This document shows, one piece after another, positions 61,460-64,000 of a stretch of 64,000 bases of DNA. How positions within the stretch are numbered: position 1 is the stretch's first letter; each line of letters starts with the position of its first letter. The stretch lies in assembly GCF_012863495.1 (NCBI RefSeq), contig NZ_JAAVJL010000001.1, positions 1,488,001 through 1,552,000 of the forward strand, written 5' to 3'. The notes beneath the pieces were generated by a model. It was not told the DNA's origin. It was given only the letters and a program-made list of their open reading frames with translations, and ran no database searches. The translations under genes were made by a program, and so were the position numbers. This stretch comes from Pseudanabaena yagii GIHE-NHR1. GTDB taxonomy: Bacteria; Cyanobacteriota; Cyanobacteriia; Pseudanabaenales; Pseudanabaenaceae.

Positions 61460-61738
61460 TTGCCATCCATGCGTCTTAGAAATTAATTTTTCTAGTGAGA
61501 AGGATCGAAAAGTTGACTTTTAATTTTAAAAATTATGAAATCAGGCGATCGCAAAATTTTTACTAACTGAGCAAAAAATTAATTGTTGGTGAATTAATTC
61601 CTCAATATCAAAATCAACATAAAGCATATAACAATAAACTACGAAATTAGAAGGCTAAGGCTTTACCTTAAAGGCTATAACAGTTTTTTAATGTATAAAT
61701 TCTGGTCTATAGGACATTGCATTGAATTAAAAATTCAG

Positions 61739-61782
61739 AGAAATTTTTGAAAGTGCACCGAAGCTATGGTTTCAAAAATTCC
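61739..61782. repeat. dispersed hairpin repeat, TTTTTGAAAGYG family (copy 3)
   Basis: AAATTTTTGAAAGTGC and its partner GGTTTCAAAAATT flank ACCGAAGCTAT. It is more degenerate than copies 1 and 2. Confidence 0.6.
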
Positions 61783-61802
61783 TCTGTACTACTTCAAGGT
61801 TA

Positions 61803-61866
61803 TATATAGCAATCCTAAATGGTTTGAGGAAGCGCACCCCAAAGGGGTGCGCTTCCTCAAACCATT
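61803..61866. repeat. hairpin repeat with TATATAGCAATCCTAAATGG lead (copy 2)
   Basis: The lead is followed by arms GGTTTGAGGAAGCGCACCCC around AAA. Copy 1 at 40070-40134 uses GTGG where this has GAGG. Confidence 0.65.
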
Positions 61867-61981
61867 TAGGGGCTTGACGAGAAAAAAGGTACCACCGAGT
61901 TTGTAAGGCTTCGACTTCGCTCAGCCAACGTTGGCTGAGCGAAGTCGAAGCCTTAGGTACTTTAATTAATCGCAAGTCCCT
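61867..61981 (-). repeat. MITE-like element, GGGACTTGC family (copy 5)
   Basis: It begins TAGGGGCTTGACGAGAAAAA, has the inner palindrome AAGGCTTCGACTTCGCTCAG with its complement, and ends TTTAATTAATCGCAAGTCCC. The left half differs from copies 2 and 3; the right terminal repeat is intact. Confidence 0.7.
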
Positions 61982-62077
61982 GCACCGCCACTCATCTTTT
62001 GCGTTTAAAATTGCATGGTTATACAAACAAAAATCTATCTCAGTCAGATTTTTGAGCTTTTATTTGTTTAAATCTGC

Positions 62078-62153
62078 ATATTGTTATACCGCCCACTATG
62101 CGAGCGGTATAACAATATATGGGTTAGTTGATAACGATGCTGAGCTACTTAAG
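62078..62153. repeat. inverted-repeat element, CTAAGTAGCT family (copy 3)
   Basis: Hairpin CATATTGTTATACCGCCC around a CTATGCGA centre, then GATAACGATGCTGAGCTACT, then TAAG at the right. The left end is not conserved. Confidence 0.55.
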
Positions 62154-62283
62154 TCAAATAAAAGCTGCAATACTACAACAAGTCGATATTTAGATCGCCT
62201 GTACCCAATTCTGTAGTATCTTGATGGAGACTTGGCGCTCTTCTATTTTAATGTCTTGCAACTTTTAGGTTTATTCCATACCA

Positions 62284-63996
62284 ATGTCGAAGTCATCTAG
62301 AATCAACAAATCTGCACAAAAAAAACAATCGACGCTGATGTATATAGGCATCGGAGCTGCTGTAGTTGCCGCAGGAGCAGGGGGAGCCTATTTCTATTTT
62401 GCTCAGCGATCGCAAGCAACGAAAGGGATTTTAGGAGCGGCGGCAGTGATCCCCCAAGAAGCACAGGTGGTTATGGCATTTAACACCAAATCTGAGCCTT
62501 GGAATAAGTTGGCTCAGTTTGGTACACCAGCTTCCCAAAAGCTACTGGGTGAAGGAATTACCAAGTCACCGCTAAATTCTTTATTAGTGCAAAGTAAGAC
62601 TGAATATAGCCGTGATGTTCAGCCTTGGCTAGAAGGCTATATTATGACTGCACTCGTTCCCAATGCTGCCCAGCCCCAAGCACCTGCGGCAACCTTGGTG
62701 ATTGCCCCAACTCGCGATCGCAGTAAGTCCGAAGCCTTTTTATCAAAATATCGTGAAGCTTTGACCCAACAAGGGGCAAGATTTAGCCCCAAGCAGTACA
62801 AAGATGTCACCTATTATGAGTCCCCAACCCGTGATCCCAACAACAGTGTGGTCACAGCAGATATTGGCGGGCAATATGTAGCGATCGCCACAAGTCCTAA
62901 CTTAATTCAACAGGCGATCGATACTTACAAAGGTAGCAATCCTTCCCTCGCCAAGAAACCCATCTTTGCCAAAATCTACGGCTCAGCGAATCAGACTAAA
63001 ATTGCTGAACCATTGCTACAGGTTTATCTCGATGGACAAGTAGCTCTCGAATTTATTGGTTCTCAAGCAAAGCTGAATTTGAATGAATCCGCTATCACTC
63101 AGTCTCGACGAGAACTGGATGCGATGACCCTCACTGGTGGTACACAAAAGGAAGGTTTACGCTTTGAGATTAATACTTATCTCAAGAATGACAATTCCAA
63201 TCCATTAGTTAATAACGAAGCGAAAGTTCTCAATCTCTTGCCACAGGAAACTTTTCTATTAGTTTCAGGTGTAAACCTCTATCAATCTTGGCAGTCGCTA
63301 GTTGCTCAAGCGAAGGGAAATGCTAGTTCATCCCAACTGATTGATCAGATTCGTAAAGGGGTTAAAGATGCAACGAAGCTAGATCTTGATCAAGATATTC
63401 TCAAATGGATGAATGGTGAGTTTGCGATCGCGGCAATTCCCAATAATCAAGGTATCCTCGTTAGCCCCGGGTTTGGTTTTGTAGCGATCGCTCAAGCTAG
63501 CGATCAGAATGCTGCCCAAACTGCTCTCGACAAAATTGATAAAGCGGCTCAGTCTTCGAGTGGACTATTACCCAAAGGTGTTGAGTTAAAGCAAAAACAA
63601 ATTGGCGATAAATCTGTAGTCACTTGGGCGATCGCCAATACTAATGTCGCAACCCGTGGCACTTTAGATAACAATTTTGTCTTCTGGTCAATGGGTGATC
63701 TCGCCGATACCTTTGTACCAAAGCCTGCGAATAGCTTACCCGCAAGCAGTCCTTTCCAAATCCTCACAACTGGGCTTCCCAAATCCAACGGTGGTTATTT
63801 CTATTTGAATATGACCACAGCTCTAACCCTCGCTGATCGACTATTACCTCCCGAAGTCAAGTCCAATCCTAACTTTACCGAAGTTCGGGCAGTTCTTGAT
63901 GCGATTAACGGTATTGCGGTGACTTCCACTAATGTGGACTCTAAAACCACCCGTTTAGACTTCCTATTCACACTTAAACCCACCCCCGGAAATTAG
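62284..63996 (+). CDS. DUF3352 domain-containing protein
   Basis: The 570 residues begin with a short polar segment and a membrane anchor at about 17-38 (MYIGIGAAVVAAGAGGAYFY). The DUF3352 fold follows: AQVVMAFNTKSEPWNKLAQF, ALVPNAAQPQAPAATLVIAP, ALTQQGARFSPKQYKDVTYY, MNGEFAIAAIPNNQGILVSP and NSLPASSPFQILTTGLPKSN. It is anchored in the membrane with the domain in the periplasm or lumen. It is conserved in cyanobacteria with unknown function. The start has a weak ribosome site; the sequence ends a few bases before the window edge. Confidence 0.88.
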   Translation: MSKSSRINKSAQKKQSTLMYIGIGAAVVAAGAGGAYFYFAQRSQATKGILGAAAVIPQEAQVVMAFNTKSEPWNKLAQFGTPASQKLLGEGITKSPLNSLLVQSKTEYSRDVQPWLEGYIMTALVPNAAQPQAPAATLVIAPTRDRSKSEAFLSKYREALTQQGARFSPKQYKDVTYYESPTRDPNNSVVTADIGGQYVAIATSPNLIQQAIDTYKGSNPSLAKKPIFAKIYGSANQTKIAEPLLQVYLDGQVALEFIGSQAKLNLNESAITQSRRELDAMTLTGGTQKEGLRFEINTYLKNDNSNPLVNNEAKVLNLLPQETFLLVSGVNLYQSWQSLVAQAKGNASSSQLIDQIRKGVKDATKLDLDQDILKWMNGEFAIAAIPNNQGILVSPGFGFVAIAQASDQNAAQTALDKIDKAAQSSSGLLPKGVELKQKQIGDKSVVTWAIANTNVATRGTLDNNFVFWSMGDLADTFVPKPANSLPASSPFQILTTGLPKSNGGYFYLNMTTALTLADRLLPPEVKSNPNFTEVRAVLDAINGIAVTSTNVDSKTTRLDFLFTLKPTPGN

Positions 63997-64000
63997 ATAG

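Larger units (their letters stand above)
61460..62283. other. 824-bp spacer with four repeats, no gene
   Basis: The spacer holds repeats at 61739-61782, 61803-61866, 61867-61981 and 62078-62153. A minus-strand frame of 84 codons (61772-62026) runs only through these palindromes and is not called. The stretch 61460-61738 is AT-rich with no visible feature. Confidence 0.65.

Noticed and set aside
61772-62026. 84-codon minus-strand frame in the last spacer
   Set aside because: Made only of inverted repeats and MITE sequence.
1-63996. tRNA, rRNA and riboswitch genes
   Set aside because: I looked for T-loop GGTTCGAAT-type sequence, CCA-adjacent acceptor stems and known riboswitch cores in the spacers and saw none. 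A covariance search would be needed to exclude them.

Overview
The window is chromosomal DNA of a cyanobacterium. The HIP1 palindrome GCGATCGC is scattered through genes and spacers. The gene set includes crtH carotenoid isomerase, a high-light-inducible chlorophyll-binding protein, the PSII high-light-acclimation radical SAM protein, DUF1830, DUF928, DUF3352, XisI and Uma2 families, and a PatA-type response regulator. A Pseudanabaena-like filamentous relative is my guess from the style of genes and repeats; no rRNA, tRNA or other decisive marker is present.

Layout. 1-5.4 kb: a NACHT NTPase cut by the window edge, a frameshifted DUF928 gene, a truncated XisI-like gene, an MBOAT acyltransferase and DUF1830. 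6.2-13.6 kb: radical SAM protein, an extreme Arg/Gln/Asp-repeat secreted protein, a 30-residue membrane peptide, a branched-chain amino-acid-type binding lipoprotein, a cupin protein and proS. 13.8-23.6 kb: an accessory (defence) island, all on the minus strand, with three toxin-antitoxin modules, a small protein and a NACHT-HEAT NTPase that share a short Gly/Asn-rich motif, a C5 methyltransferase-endonuclease pair, and an IS630 copy. 23.8-43 kb: mostly housekeeping and envelope genes (FecR protein, ABC ATPase, rqcH, two paralogous VWA proteins, a PP2C-type phosphatase receptor, tilS, two exported proteins, tyrS, an Rpn nuclease, an ABC exporter). 43-47.2 kb: a YhaV/PrlF toxin-antitoxin pair and a four-gene phospholipid operon resembling E. 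coli ynbABC plus an acyltransferase. 47.4-64 kb: a cyanobacterial unknown, crtH, GNAT plus tautomerase, a Zur-box ZnuC-like ATPase, an IS66 with perfect target duplication, a CoiA-like protein, hli with an HLR1-like box, a kinase-GUN4 fusion, a frameshifted pRiA4b-like gene, a second IS630 copy, a PatA-type regulator and a DUF3352 protein.

Spacers are unusually structured. At least twenty have long, near-perfect hairpins with a constant GC-NNN-GC centre but unrelated arms. Several small non-coding repeat families with terminal inverted repeats recur, and some supply stop codons. Simple repeats have also invaded coding sequence in frame (rqcH and the GUN4 kinase). No CRISPR array, rRNA or tRNA was recognised. 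Best candidates for undescribed biology are the NACHT-HEAT/small-protein pair with its shared motif, the ynb-like lipid operon, and the constant-centre hairpin system.
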